Below are positions 1-7,029 of a stretch of 10,787 bases of DNA, piece by piece. Position numbers and translations under genes: made by a program. Numbering within the stretch: position 1 is the first letter of the stretch; each line of letters starts with the position of its first letter. The stretch covers positions 1 to 10,787 of the forward strand of contig CAJTZR010000065.1 of NCBI GenBank assembly GCA_910584035.1. The letters run 5' to 3'. Origin of the DNA: an uncultured Christensenella sp. GTDB lineage: Bacteria; Bacillota; Clostridia; Christensenellales; UBA3700. The notes under the pieces were generated by a model. That model had not been told where the DNA came from and ran no database searches. It was given only the letters and a program-made list of their open reading frames with translations.

Positions 1-4
1 TTAT

Positions 5-62
5 ATTATCGGAAGCGGTCGCAAAGCACCCGAAAGGGTATTTTGCAGTAGCTGAAGGTAAT
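5..62 (+). other. Long bulge-free RNA-like hairpin with GAAA tetraloop (domain A, copy 1)
   Basis: Bases 5-31 pair co-linearly with 36-62: 27 positions per arm, no bulge, closed by the GNRA loop GAAA (32-35) on ACCC/GGGT. Going outward there is a C27/A40 mismatch, G26-U41 wobble, GCAAA/TTTGC, then a 4x4 segment (17-20 with 47-50) containing G-U, U-G, C/A and G/A. Next come AGC/GCT, a 3x3 purine loop GGA/GAA (11-13 with 54-56), and ATTATC/GGTAAT with one U-G. Consecutive G/A oppositions and G-U pairs are typical of structured RNA; on the minus strand they become A/C and C/T mismatches. Copy 2 is at 149-206. Whether it is transcribed cannot be seen. Confidence 0.6.
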
Positions 63-69
63 TCAAATA

Positions 70-139
70 GTGTCGGCTTGATTTATCAAGTAAAAGCGTA
101 GCTTTGATTTAATTTGAGTTCTCTCAAATTAAACGACAC
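70..139. other. Cloverleaf-like four-helix domain (domain B, copy 1)
   Basis: GTGTCG (70-75) pairs perfectly with CGACAC (134-139) and encloses three hairpins almost end to end. They are CTTGA/TCAAG (77-81 with 86-90), AAAGC/GCTTT (93-97 with 101-105) and the 11-bp TTTAATTTGAG/CTCAAATTAAA (108-118 with 123-133, loop TTCT). Junction linkers are only G, TA and GA. All stems are Watson-Crick, so the fold is equally possible on either strand or as a DNA cruciform. It is not a tRNA: the arm lengths are wrong, and there is no T-loop or CCA. Copy 2 spans 214-283. Confidence 0.65.
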
Positions 140-288
140 ATAATTTATATTATCGGAAGCGGTCGCAAAGCACCCGAAAGGGTATTTTGCAGTAGCTGAA
201 GGTAATTCAAATAGTGTCGGCTTGATTTATCAAGTAAAAGCGTAGCTTTGATTTAATTTGAGTTCTCTCAAATTAAACGACACATAAT

Positions 289-1206
289 TTATAAAATACA
301 ATGCTTTTTCAATTGTTTACTAAGTTTTTTAGCAACCCAAGTCATAAAACCTAAATGCCCTTTGCCTAGTTGTTGATACCAGTATACTTCAGAAAATAAT
401 GAGTACATTCTAGCTTTTAAGTCAAACATTTTACTTACTTGAACACATTTTTTATATTGCTTATACAATTTAAATTGTGGATACAAAATCATAGCAAATA
501 CTTCATATTCACTCTCTGCCCACATAACATTGAATGGGTCAACACAACCAACAAAGGTCAAACTATTTTTATTAACTAAAATGTTTGGTATCCAATAATC
601 ACCGTGAATTAATGTAGGCTTTCCACAATCGGATAGAATTTTATCCAAATTGTCATATGCCATTTGCAAAATATCAACTACCAACTTAGGAAAAACACCT
701 TGTTGTGCAAGAGGCGTAATATAATCAAGCCTTGCTTTTGCAAAAGGCTTATAATAATCTATCCAATTATCAAATTGTTCACCATTTACTGCACCATATT
801 TATTGTTATGCACGCTTTGTAAGGTTATCAAATTGTTTACAACATCTTTTGTAAATTGCTTTTTCTTTGCAAAATTAAATCCCCAATGTATTTTATCTGC
901 AGATACTCCTTCTATATAGCTCATTGCCATTATATTGCAATTAATTTCCTCATCTGCGATGTGACAAAAGTAAATTTTAGGCAATTAAATATCAATTGCA
1001 CTATTTATTATGTTAATATTTTCTTTTTCCTTAATCATTAGTTCTGCATAATTTGTAACTTTAATAGCAATAATTTTTGGTTCCCTATTTAGTTCACACT
1101 TGTATACCTCACCATTATCACCACTACCAAGTAATAAACATTGCACAACATCACATTGCATATACTTTGCAATAGCAATATTTATGCTTTTTAATTTATC
1201 ATTCAT
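289..1206 (-). pseudogene. APH/choline-kinase-like phosphotransferase, split by in-frame TAA
   Basis: The 73 codons from ATG 1206 run into TAA at 985-987. The same frame continues without a gap from 984 for 231 codons to a stop at 289-291, so the intact product would be about 305 residues, the usual size for this kinase family. The N-terminal part has the nucleotide-binding loop (LLLGSGDNGEVYK, residues 24-36) and the lysine of AIKV (K49). The C-terminal part has the hinge-like MSYIEGV, the catalytic HGDYWIPN (H127, D129 and N134 of that part) and a metal-site CVDP (D149). The stop falls just before the conserved PKIYF segment, inside the domain, so neither half can be a kinase alone. The downstream TTG at 984 has no ribosome site. 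Upstream, GAGGG lies well placed before ATG 1206. Substrate is unknown. The stop codon 289-291 lies within sequence that matches the adjoining repeat. Confidence 0.8.
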
Positions 1207-1420
1207 AATTTCCCTCTTTACAATCTATAAAAAATCAAATTAGACATTTGTTATCAAAGCTAAATAATCAGCCATTAAATGCAATTTTAGCACATAAGTA
1301 CTTTATTACACTAAATATTATCAACTTATTAAATTAAAAAATATTATTACTTATTCTTTAAATTTTAACTTAGAATAAATGCTATATCAAGAAATTGGGG
1401 CAACTTATGCCTCAAATGAC
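1207..1420. other. Spacer between broken phosphatase and kinase genes
   Basis: AT-rich with no ORF. The only clear structure is TTGGGGCA (1395-1402), loop ACTTA, TGCCTCAA (1408-1415), just past the phosphatase stop. On the minus strand it has one A/C mismatch and only a poor T-tract (ATTTCTT), so it is a weak terminator at best. The kinase ribosome site GAGGG sits at the 1207 end. I see no convincing promoter. Confidence 0.4.
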
Positions 1421-2523
1421 TTAATTTTCTTTATAACCATCATAATTTTTGCTGTAATATTCGTTTTTAACTAAATTATGTTTATTAGTTACTATAAATG
1501 TTGTTCTGCACTCTGGATTTTGCTCGCCGTGCCAAGTCTTAATTCCGCCGTGGTCAGCAGTCAAAATAATTAGCAAATCTTCATTTTGGTAATTTGAACG
1601 AGCTTCAACATTTTTGATAACCTCATACATTAAAGCATCATTAGTACGGACTGCATTAACATAATGTTTGTTAGTGTTTGTAAAACCAGTATTATGTCCA
1701 TTATGGTCTGCCCAATCGTATATACAGAAAATCACATCTTTTTCATCCTTACTTCCCTCTGTTATGCAAGACAATAATTTTTCGTGAATGTCATTATCAT
1801 TAATTTTTAATTCTTCACCTTTTTCATTAGTATATTTTCCATATTCACCAAAACCATAAAATTCCATTGGAATGTTGTTATCTTTTACATATTTGATTTC
1901 ATTTTGATATGTATCAGCGTGAGCGTCCCAACTTGCCATAAATATAGTATTATAATTTTGTTCAGCAAGTTCTAATATAAATGTCTTTTTATCCAAATTT
2001 TTAATATTAGTGCCTTTCTCTGCGTTTGGATTGTCTTTAACACCATTGTCAACACCCCAACTACCAGTAGTTATTGATGCCCAACCTGTGCTGTTGATGT
2101 AGCTTGAAAATTATCCTTGTTACTTCCGCCAGCGTATGCCATATACATTTTGCCACCCATAGTATCTACAATGTGATTAATTGCACTTACTCTAACATTA
2201 GGATTATCGCCAGAATAAATATCATTGCCATTTTTATCTAACACACCACTTTGTCTAATATTTACCAAAGTATCTGCTCTAGTTCCGTCAAAACCTAAAA
2301 CTAATACTTTCTTTATTAAACCATTGTTTTCTGCCATATGTTCTTTAACCATATTGTAAACATTGGTCTGTGCTATGGCTGTATTACCCGTATTTTCCCA
2401 AAACCTATAAGAAGACACTTCCTCAAAATATTTACTATTATTACAACCTGTCAAACTGACAACCATAATTGCAAATAAAGATAATATCCCTACGAAAATC
2501 GATACTATTTTACTCTTTCTCAT
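1421..2523 (-). pseudogene. Alkaline-phosphatase-superfamily lipoprotein (phosphodiesterase/phosphatase type), frameshifted
   Basis: The upstream reading frame starts at ATG 2523 with a lipoprotein signal (KSK, hydrophobic core, VSLTGC with C27 as lipidation site). It then has the superfamily strand VLVLGFDGTRAD (metal-ligand D79) and ends at TAA 2071-2073 after SNKDNFQATSTA. From about 2086 another frame continues as GWASITTGSWGVDNGVKDN, the conserved substrate-site segment, into an open frame that ends at 1421. That half carries MASWDAHAD, the metal motif DWADHNGH and TADHGG followed by WHG. Restoring one base near 2087-2088 (for example GCA CCA GGT, giving APGW) rebuilds one protein of about 367 residues. 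The enzyme would be exported and membrane-anchored and would hydrolyse a phosphate or sulfate ester; substrate unknown. It starts 40 bases after the oxidoreductase gene, so probably the same transcript. A sequencing indel is possible. Confidence 0.8.
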
Positions 2524-2563
2524 AATTCACTCAACCCCATTAAATATATTCTAATATTCAAAA

Positions 2564-3826
2564 TTACTTTCTATACTCGTCCAAAAACTTTGGTACGCCA
2601 TTATCAAGTCTTGATTGTTCAGCTAAAAATGCCATTAAATGACTTTCAATACTCATATTAATATCTGTCTTTGTTCTGCCGTCAGCCAAAGCTTTAATCA
2701 ATTTACCATCACCGCCACCGTGTGAACCTCTTGCATCAGCACTCCTGCCAATTTTCTTTGTTTTTTTGCCATATACCTCAAGTATAAATTTAGGTTTATC
2801 TGTATGGCAATGCAACATACCTAAAGTACCACGAATAACAGTTTCACGACAGCAAGACTTACCACTAAATGCAGTCATAGTTAGTGTTGATGTAATACCA
2901 TTTTCAAACTCCATTTGAACAGTTTGGTAGTCCACAACATCATTGTCAGATAAAAATACGCATTTGCCAAAATCAGTGTTTTTACAAGCCTCGTATAGCT
3001 TTGGAATAGTAACTGTACTATCACTCATAAGTCTTGATTGAGGCCACATATTTTTATACGCAAAAGAAGGCATTCCTTTTAAATTTTTTATGTAAAGTTT
3101 TTCGCAATCATATGGGCATTTATCTTTTGCCTTACAACCGCCCAAGCAATACTCAGTACAGCCCTCTGGTGCATTTTCCTTTTTAAAGTAGTTAAGCTTA
3201 CCTATTGATGACACAAATTTACATTTAGATTCTGCAAGATAAACTGCTATATCTAAATCGTGACAGCATTTAGCTAGTATCATTGGATTTGAATCCTCAC
3301 TTTTACGCCAATCACCTCTTACAAAACTATGAGCTTGATGCCAGTATGCAACATTCTCAATCTGTTCAATTGATACAATTTTACCAAGCACTCCACTATC
3401 CATAATCTCTTTGATTTTTTCATAGTAGCCAGAATATCTAAGCACGTGGCAAACGTCAACTTTAAGTCCTTTCTCGTTAGCAACTCTAGCAATATCAACA
3501 CAATCCTCAATTGAGCAAGCAATCGGCTTTTCCAAAAGCAAATTATAACCGCTATTTAAAGCTTTTATAGAATGTTCGTGATGTTGCTTATCTTGTGTGC
3601 AAATAAACAAATAATCTGCCATTTTAGGAACTGCTATAAACTCGTCAATATTGTTGAACAATTTATCATCTGCAAGACCAAATTCGCATTTAGCAAGTGC
3701 TAATTTATCTTTAGATGTATCTATTACAGCTACAACTTCTAAATTATTTCTATTTGCAATATTTTTGCAAAGAAGTGCATAGTTTCTACCTCTGCCACCA
3801 TAACCCAAGATTGCTACTTTAATCAT
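2564..3826 (-). CDS. Gfo/Idh/MocA-family NAD(P)-dependent oxidoreductase with Cys cluster
   Basis: A 420-residue protein. The N-terminal Rossmann fold shows VAILGYGGRGRN (glycine motif, residues 8-13) and AVID at the end of the second strand. The family signature LLLEKP (EKP 99-101) follows, then the C-terminal catalytic domain with KCCHDLD (HDLD 189-192). Family members oxidise or reduce sugar and cyclitol hydroxyls, and the substrate cannot be told here. Residues 223-241 hold five cysteines (C223, C227, C231, C237, C241), an insertion known in a subset of Firmicute members. I chose ATG 3826 because GGAGG lies five bases upstream; the in-frame TTG at 3838 overlaps that ribosome site and is unlikely. 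First gene of a minus-strand run with the phosphatase and kinase remnants; it is itself intact. Confidence 0.88.
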   Translation of the reverse strand: MIKVAILGYGGRGRNYALLCKNIANRNNLEVVAVIDTSKDKLALAKCEFGLADDKLFNNIDEFIAVPKMADYLFICTQDKQHHEHSIKALNSGYNLLLEKPIACSIEDCVDIARVANEKGLKVDVCHVLRYSGYYEKIKEIMDSGVLGKIVSIEQIENVAYWHQAHSFVRGDWRKSEDSNPMILAKCCHDLDIAVYLAESKCKFVSSIGKLNYFKKENAPEGCTEYCLGGCKAKDKCPYDCEKLYIKNLKGMPSFAYKNMWPQSRLMSDSTVTIPKLYEACKNTDFGKCVFLSDNDVVDYQTVQMEFENGITSTLTMTAFSGKSCCRETVIRGTLGMLHCHTDKPKFILEVYGKKTKKIGRSADARGSHGGGDGKLIKALADGRTKTDINMSIESHLMAFLAEQSRLDNGVPKFLDEYRK

Positions 3827-3838
3827 AATTACCTCCAA

Positions 3839-4236
3839 TAATTCCCTATACTAATTGTACATCAAATTTTTACGACAATTTTTTCTAACTTTTTATTTAT
3901 TTTTTCTATCTCTTTAATTAAGATTTCTCTACTCTTTTTTGCTTTTTCCTTTTCTCGCTTATTATAAAGTTATTCATATAGTTAAATAGATAAAATCACG
4001 TATATTTTAATACATCCCAAGCATATAAGTCAATACAAAAAGTCTTAACTATCGCTTTAAAATCAATTAATATACATCTTATTTCAATTTTTCATACAAA
4101 TCAAACTAAACATTATAAACAATTTGCCTTTTTTCATAGTTACCTCAGTTTAAATATTTACTATTTTTATTTTATCACATCTAAACTTAAATTTCAAGAC
4201 TTAATCTTTATATTTAATGCAATCCTTGCCTTATAT
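3839..4236. other. AT-rich divergent intergenic region
   Basis: About 400 bases between the oxidoreductase and the divergent DUF2156 gene. It must contain the minus-strand promoter; only loose candidates are visible (for example TACAAT on the minus strand at 3855-3860 without a well-spaced -35), so none is called. No ORF, RNA gene, hairpin of note or sequence resembling the 144-bp element was seen. Confidence 0.5.
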
Positions 4237-4265
4237 TTGACAAATGACACTTTTTTTGGTATGAT
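4237..4265 (+). promoter_or_regulatory. Vegetative (sigma-A type) promoter with extended -10
   Basis: Perfect -35 TTGACA (4237-4242), 17-base spacer, -10 TATGAT (4260-4265) preceded by TGG, giving the extended -10 TGn. Transcription should begin near 4272, leaving a leader of about 40 bases before the DUF2156 start. This is the best promoter match in the window. Confidence 0.85.
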
Positions 4266-4273
4266 ATGTAAAA

Positions 4274-4302
4274 CGATAACAAAACATAGCGATAACAAAA
4301 CA
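4274..4302 (+). repeat. 13-bp direct repeat in the leader of the DUF2156-GNAT pair
   Basis: CGATAACAAAACA occurs at 4274-4286 and again exactly at 4290-4302, a 16-base period. It begins at the predicted transcription start and ends on the ribosome site AAGAGG (4302-4307). Spacing of about one and a half helical turns could suit a repressor, or it may be a local duplication. Function is not known. Confidence 0.7.
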
Positions 4303-4312
4303 AGAGGTTAAT

Positions 4313-5194
4313 ATGTTAAAATTTGAGGATATAGCTTTATCCCACAAACAACAATTTGATAAATGCGTTAGCGAAAATTTAAAACTTAATAGCATTAGTG
4401 ATTTCAACTTTTTTTATTTATGGAATACAAAAAACAATATACAAATCGCCTTTATGGACGAATACGCAATTTTAAAAGGCGTTTGGGGCAAGAAAAAATA
4501 CTTTTACTCACCATCAATCAAAAATGTTAAGGACTTTGAAAAGATTTATAAATTAATTGAGGAATATCAAAACGGCAATGATTTTTATTTTGCTGGTATT
4601 GACAAAGACATTGTTGACAATATTAAATGCGTACCTAATGGTGCAACAATTAGTTTTGATAGGAATGCAAGCGATTATATTTATTTAAGTAGTGATTTAA
4701 TCAATTTGCAAGGCAAAAAATTCCATTCTAAAAAGAATTTTGTAAATTCTTTTATTAAAAATTACAAATATGAATTTATAGAATATAATGACAGCTATTA
4801 TAAAGAAATTTTAAATTTATATGATAATTGGACAAAAAATAGCGAACATCAAGTAGATAAAACTGAAAAAATTGCTATCAAATGTGCTTTGGACAATTAC
4901 AAAGAATTAGGTTTATTGATAGGTTTGCTTTTAATAGACGGCAAAATTGGTGCATTTAGTGTGTCAGCTATATCTGTGCATAATGTTGCACAAGTATTTT
5001 TTGAAAAAGCAGATATCTCCTACAAAGGTATTTATGCTATGATTAACAACTTGATTGCAAACAAATATTTTACTAATGTGGAATTTGTCAATCGTGAGGA
5101 AGATATGGGTATTGAAGGCTTAAGAAAGGCAAAACTAAGCTATAACCCAGCTATAATTTATGAAAAATTTATTTTAGAGCGTAAATATGAATAA
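4313..5194 (+). CDS. DUF2156 family protein (LPG synthase C-terminal-like, GNAT fold)
   Basis: A 293-residue soluble protein matching the whole length of the DUF2156 family, which shares its fold with the catalytic domain of phosphatidylglycerol lysyltransferases. Recognisable family blocks are DYIYL (121-125), GKKFHSKKN (134-142), a mid-chain DNW, GAFSVSA (213-219), FFEKAD (229-234) and the C-terminal block VNREEDMGIEGLRKAKLSY (259-277). No membrane segments are present, unlike MprF, so it is a stand-alone cytoplasmic acyl/aminoacyl-transferase-like enzyme of unknown substrate. ATG 4313 has AAGAGG five bases upstream and a strong promoter. The stop overlaps the next start by 8 bases, pointing to translational coupling with the acetyltransferase. 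Confidence 0.88.
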   Translation: MLKFEDIALSHKQQFDKCVSENLKLNSISDFNFFYLWNTKNNIQIAFMDEYAILKGVWGKKKYFYSPSIKNVKDFEKIYKLIEEYQNGNDFYFAGIDKDIVDNIKCVPNGATISFDRNASDYIYLSSDLINLQGKKFHSKKNFVNSFIKNYKYEFIEYNDSYYKEILNLYDNWTKNSEHQVDKTEKIAIKCALDNYKELGLLIGLLLIDGKIGAFSVSAISVHNVAQVFFEKADISYKGIYAMINNLIANKYFTNVEFVNREEDMGIEGLRKAKLSYNPAIIYEKFILERKYE

Positions 5195-5960
5195 ACACGA
5201 ACTCTACAATTTTGTATTTAATGATGGTATTGAATATACAGACTTTTACTTTAACAAAAGACGTAATAAAGTTGTTACCTACTCCAAACAAATAAAGGGC
5301 CATACTATTGCATTGGTAGGTTGCGTAAATATAACTTTAAATTCAAATAACAAAAGTTTAAAAGGTGTGTTGATAACTGGAGTATGCACAAGTCCCGAAC
5401 TACGTGGTAAAGGAATAATGCAAGAGCTTTTAGGCGAAGTAATTGAGGATATAAAAAGCAAAGAATTTGATTTTATTCTATTATCACCAGTAAATGATAG
5501 TTATTACAAAAAGTATGGTTTTGAAAGTTTTGTAAAATGTGACACATTTACATTAAACTACAAAAAAAATTGCGAATATGCAGTAAAAACTGCTACAAAA
5601 TTAGATATAAATTTGCTTTATGATATATATATGTATGTAGCAAAAAAGTTTAATAGCTATCAAGTAATAGATAAAAATATTATATTGGATATATTTGACG
5701 AATATGAACTTGCAGATACACCTATACAAATAGTTTACAAAAATAACATTCCTATCGGTTGGTTTACTATTGAGGATAATAATGTTACTCACGCAGTTTT
5801 AGAGGATATAAAAATTTTAAACAACATTGCAATGATTAATGGTTTTACTTGTAACAATATTAACAAAAATGGAAATAAAGATTTGTTCCAAATTAAATAT
5901 TTAAATAACAATATTAAGCCAATGCAATTAAATGCAACTTTTATTTTAAATAAATATTAA
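5187..5960 (+). CDS. GNAT-family N-acetyltransferase
   Basis: A 257-residue protein whose N-terminal half is a GNAT domain. The acetyl-CoA-binding motif A is seen as GVCTSPELRGKGIMQELL (residues 65-82, RGKG 73-76), followed by the strand FILLSP (96-101) and YYKKYGFE (107-113), the usual end of the fold. The remaining 140 residues resemble the C-terminal extension of larger GNAT proteins such as the Eis-like group; this is tentative. Substrate is unknown. The start lies inside the 3' end of the DUF2156 gene (8-base overlap, AGAGCG upstream), so the two products are probably made together. The unusually Asn/Lys/Ile-rich tail follows the AT bias of the genome. Confidence 0.82.
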   Translation: MNKHELYNFVFNDGIEYTDFYFNKRRNKVVTYSKQIKGHTIALVGCVNITLNSNNKSLKGVLITGVCTSPELRGKGIMQELLGEVIEDIKSKEFDFILLSPVNDSYYKKYGFESFVKCDTFTLNYKKNCEYAVKTATKLDINLLYDIYMYVAKKFNSYQVIDKNIILDIFDEYELADTPIQIVYKNNIPIGWFTIEDNNVTHAVLEDIKILNNIAMINGFTCNNINKNGNKDLFQIKYLNNNIKPMQLNATFILNKY

Positions 5961-6070
5961 TAGATTATATAAAATAAACTTTTAATAATTAAATTTAGCA
6001 AATCAAGTATGAAATAACAATTATTTTCTTTATTTAAGCATTAATTTTTGCAACATTAGTGTGGTATTTG

Positions 6071-6096
6071 AAAAGCGAACAATAAGTTCGCTTTTT
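6071..6096 (+). terminator. Intrinsic terminator after the GNAT gene
   Basis: AAAAGCGAAC (6071-6080), loop AATAA, GTTCGCTTTT (6086-6095), followed by further T and TCTCT. The 10-bp stem with U-tract lies about 110 bases past the GNAT stop and ends the plus-strand unit. The stem is symmetrical enough to act weakly from the other side too. The rest of 5961-6230 is AT-rich with nothing recognisable. Confidence 0.8.
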
Positions 6097-6230
6097 CTCT
6101 CTCCAAAATAAAAAACAACTAATCAAAGTTTAATAAAACTTAAAATTAATTATAATACCAATTGTGTTGTATTTAATAATCTATAATTAAATTTTAGACT
6201 ATAAGTTATGTATAAATTGCTTTTTAGAAT

Positions 6231-6265
6231 AAAAAAATAATGTATTTGCTTTTGCAAATACATTA
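6231..6265 (-). terminator. Bidirectional terminator embracing the FNT stop codon
   Basis: A 12-bp perfect inverted repeat, TAATGTATTTGC (6238-6249) and GCAAATACATTA (6254-6265), loop TTTT. On the minus strand it is followed by seven T (6237-6231), and on the plus strand by ATTTTTCTTT. The channel gene's TAA (6263-6265) forms the base of the stem. Confidence 0.85.
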
Positions 6266-6997
6266 TTTTTCTTTATCTTCAGATTGTTCAATTTCATTGT
6301 TTTTTTGTGTCAACTTATCTTTTGCCCAAAGCACTAATGGAATAAGTATTCCTCCAATTATGTTACCTATCATAACTATAAAAGTATGTAAAACGATTTT
6401 GCCAGAAAAGCCATTACCGCTTAAAGCTGTTAGTGCAAAATAAACTTGGTTTGCAACAGAGTGCTCAACACCTAATACAGTAAATGTAAAGATAGGAAAA
6501 ATAATTGCAATTATACCAGCAGCTTTACTATTTTTACAAGCTCTATATCCCAAGACAGCCATTGTTATAAACACTCCGCATAATATTGCTGATAATAATA
6601 CGACCCAAAGTTCAGTATTAAGCTTTGTTGTGGAAACCTCAACTGCCCTTGCCATAACTGCAGGTCCAATCGCTGTTCTAAAGATTAGTAATGAACCTAT
6701 CCAACAACCAACGCAATTACCTAAAAAGGCCAAAACTAGTTTGTACCAATCTTTATAGTTTGTATAAATCAAATCACAATTTAAACCAGTAAACAATTTA
6801 AATTTAAGCAAGATAATAAACACAAGACCAATTGTAAATGAAAAACCACCAGCAATTTTAAGCCAAATACTATTGCTATCAAAGCTCGTTATGTACAAAT
6901 ATGTCATACCGCCAATAGCAATCATTATGCCTGCTAAAATTGACAGCAGAAAAAAAGCTGTATCAACTTTTAATTTATTTATAATTTTTTCCTTCAT
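6263..6997 (-). CDS. Formate/nitrite transporter (FNT) family channel
   Basis: A 244-residue integral membrane protein with about six hydrophobic segments, the size and layout of FocA/NirC/HSC channels. Family hallmarks are KLFTGLNCD (residues 67-75; the LFTG loop), the central GVEHSVANQVYF with the pore histidine H179 and N183, and GNIIGG (211-216) at the start of the last helix. These pentameric channels move small monovalent anions such as formate, nitrite or hydrosulfide; the sequence alone does not choose between them. GGAG sits five bases before ATG 6997. The gene follows the lipoprotein by 32 bases, so probably co-transcribed, and ends in the terminator at 6231-6265. The tail is charged (KNNEIEQSEDKEK) and cytoplasmic. 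Confidence 0.9.
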   Translation of the reverse strand: MKEKIINKLKVDTAFFLLSILAGIMIAIGGMTYLYITSFDSNSIWLKIAGGFSFTIGLVFIILLKFKLFTGLNCDLIYTNYKDWYKLVLAFLGNCVGCWIGSLLIFRTAIGPAVMARAVEVSTTKLNTELWVVLLSAILCGVFITMAVLGYRACKNSKAAGIIAIIFPIFTFTVLGVEHSVANQVYFALTALSGNGFSGKIVLHTFIVMIGNIIGGILIPLVLWAKDKLTQKNNEIEQSEDKEK

Positions 6998-7029
6998 TTT
7001 AACTCCAATTTACATACAATTATTAAAGT

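Larger units (their letters stand above)
1..288 (+). repeat. Two exact tandem copies of a 144-bp structured non-coding element
   Basis: Bases 1-144 and 145-288 are identical by eye at every position, and the match continues 5 more bases (TTATA, 289-293). The array may extend beyond the left edge. There is no spacer and no sensible ORF. Each unit has two folding domains: a long hairpin (5-62; 149-206) and a four-way-junction-like domain (70-139; 214-283). These are joined by an unpaired TCAAATA, and the next linker is ATAATTTAT. G-U pairs and a GAAA tetraloop exist only if the plus strand is the RNA, so that sense is favoured. The unit begins with ATTAT (5-9) and ends with its complement ATAAT (140-144). 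Exact identity suggests recent duplication, ongoing homogenisation, or an assembly artefact. The family is not recognised. Confidence 0.9.

Noticed and set aside
70..139. tRNA or tRNA-like gene from the cloverleaf outline
   Set aside because: A 6-bp closing stem, no 7-base anticodon or T-loop, no GTTC-type motif and no CCA.
1..144. Hammerhead-type self-cleaving ribozyme, suggested by the tandem unit, a GAAA and CTGAAG
   Set aside because: The invariant CUGAUGA core is missing and the helices do not form a three-way hammerhead junction.
1..288. CRISPR array or tandem glycine-type riboswitch
   Set aside because: The two units abut with no variable spacers. Aptamer hallmarks of known tandem riboswitches are absent, and no gene lies downstream on the sense strand inside the window.
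289..984. Independent gene starting at TTG 984
   Set aside because: It begins inside a kinase domain directly after an in-frame stop, with no ribosome site; better read as the 3' part of one broken gene.
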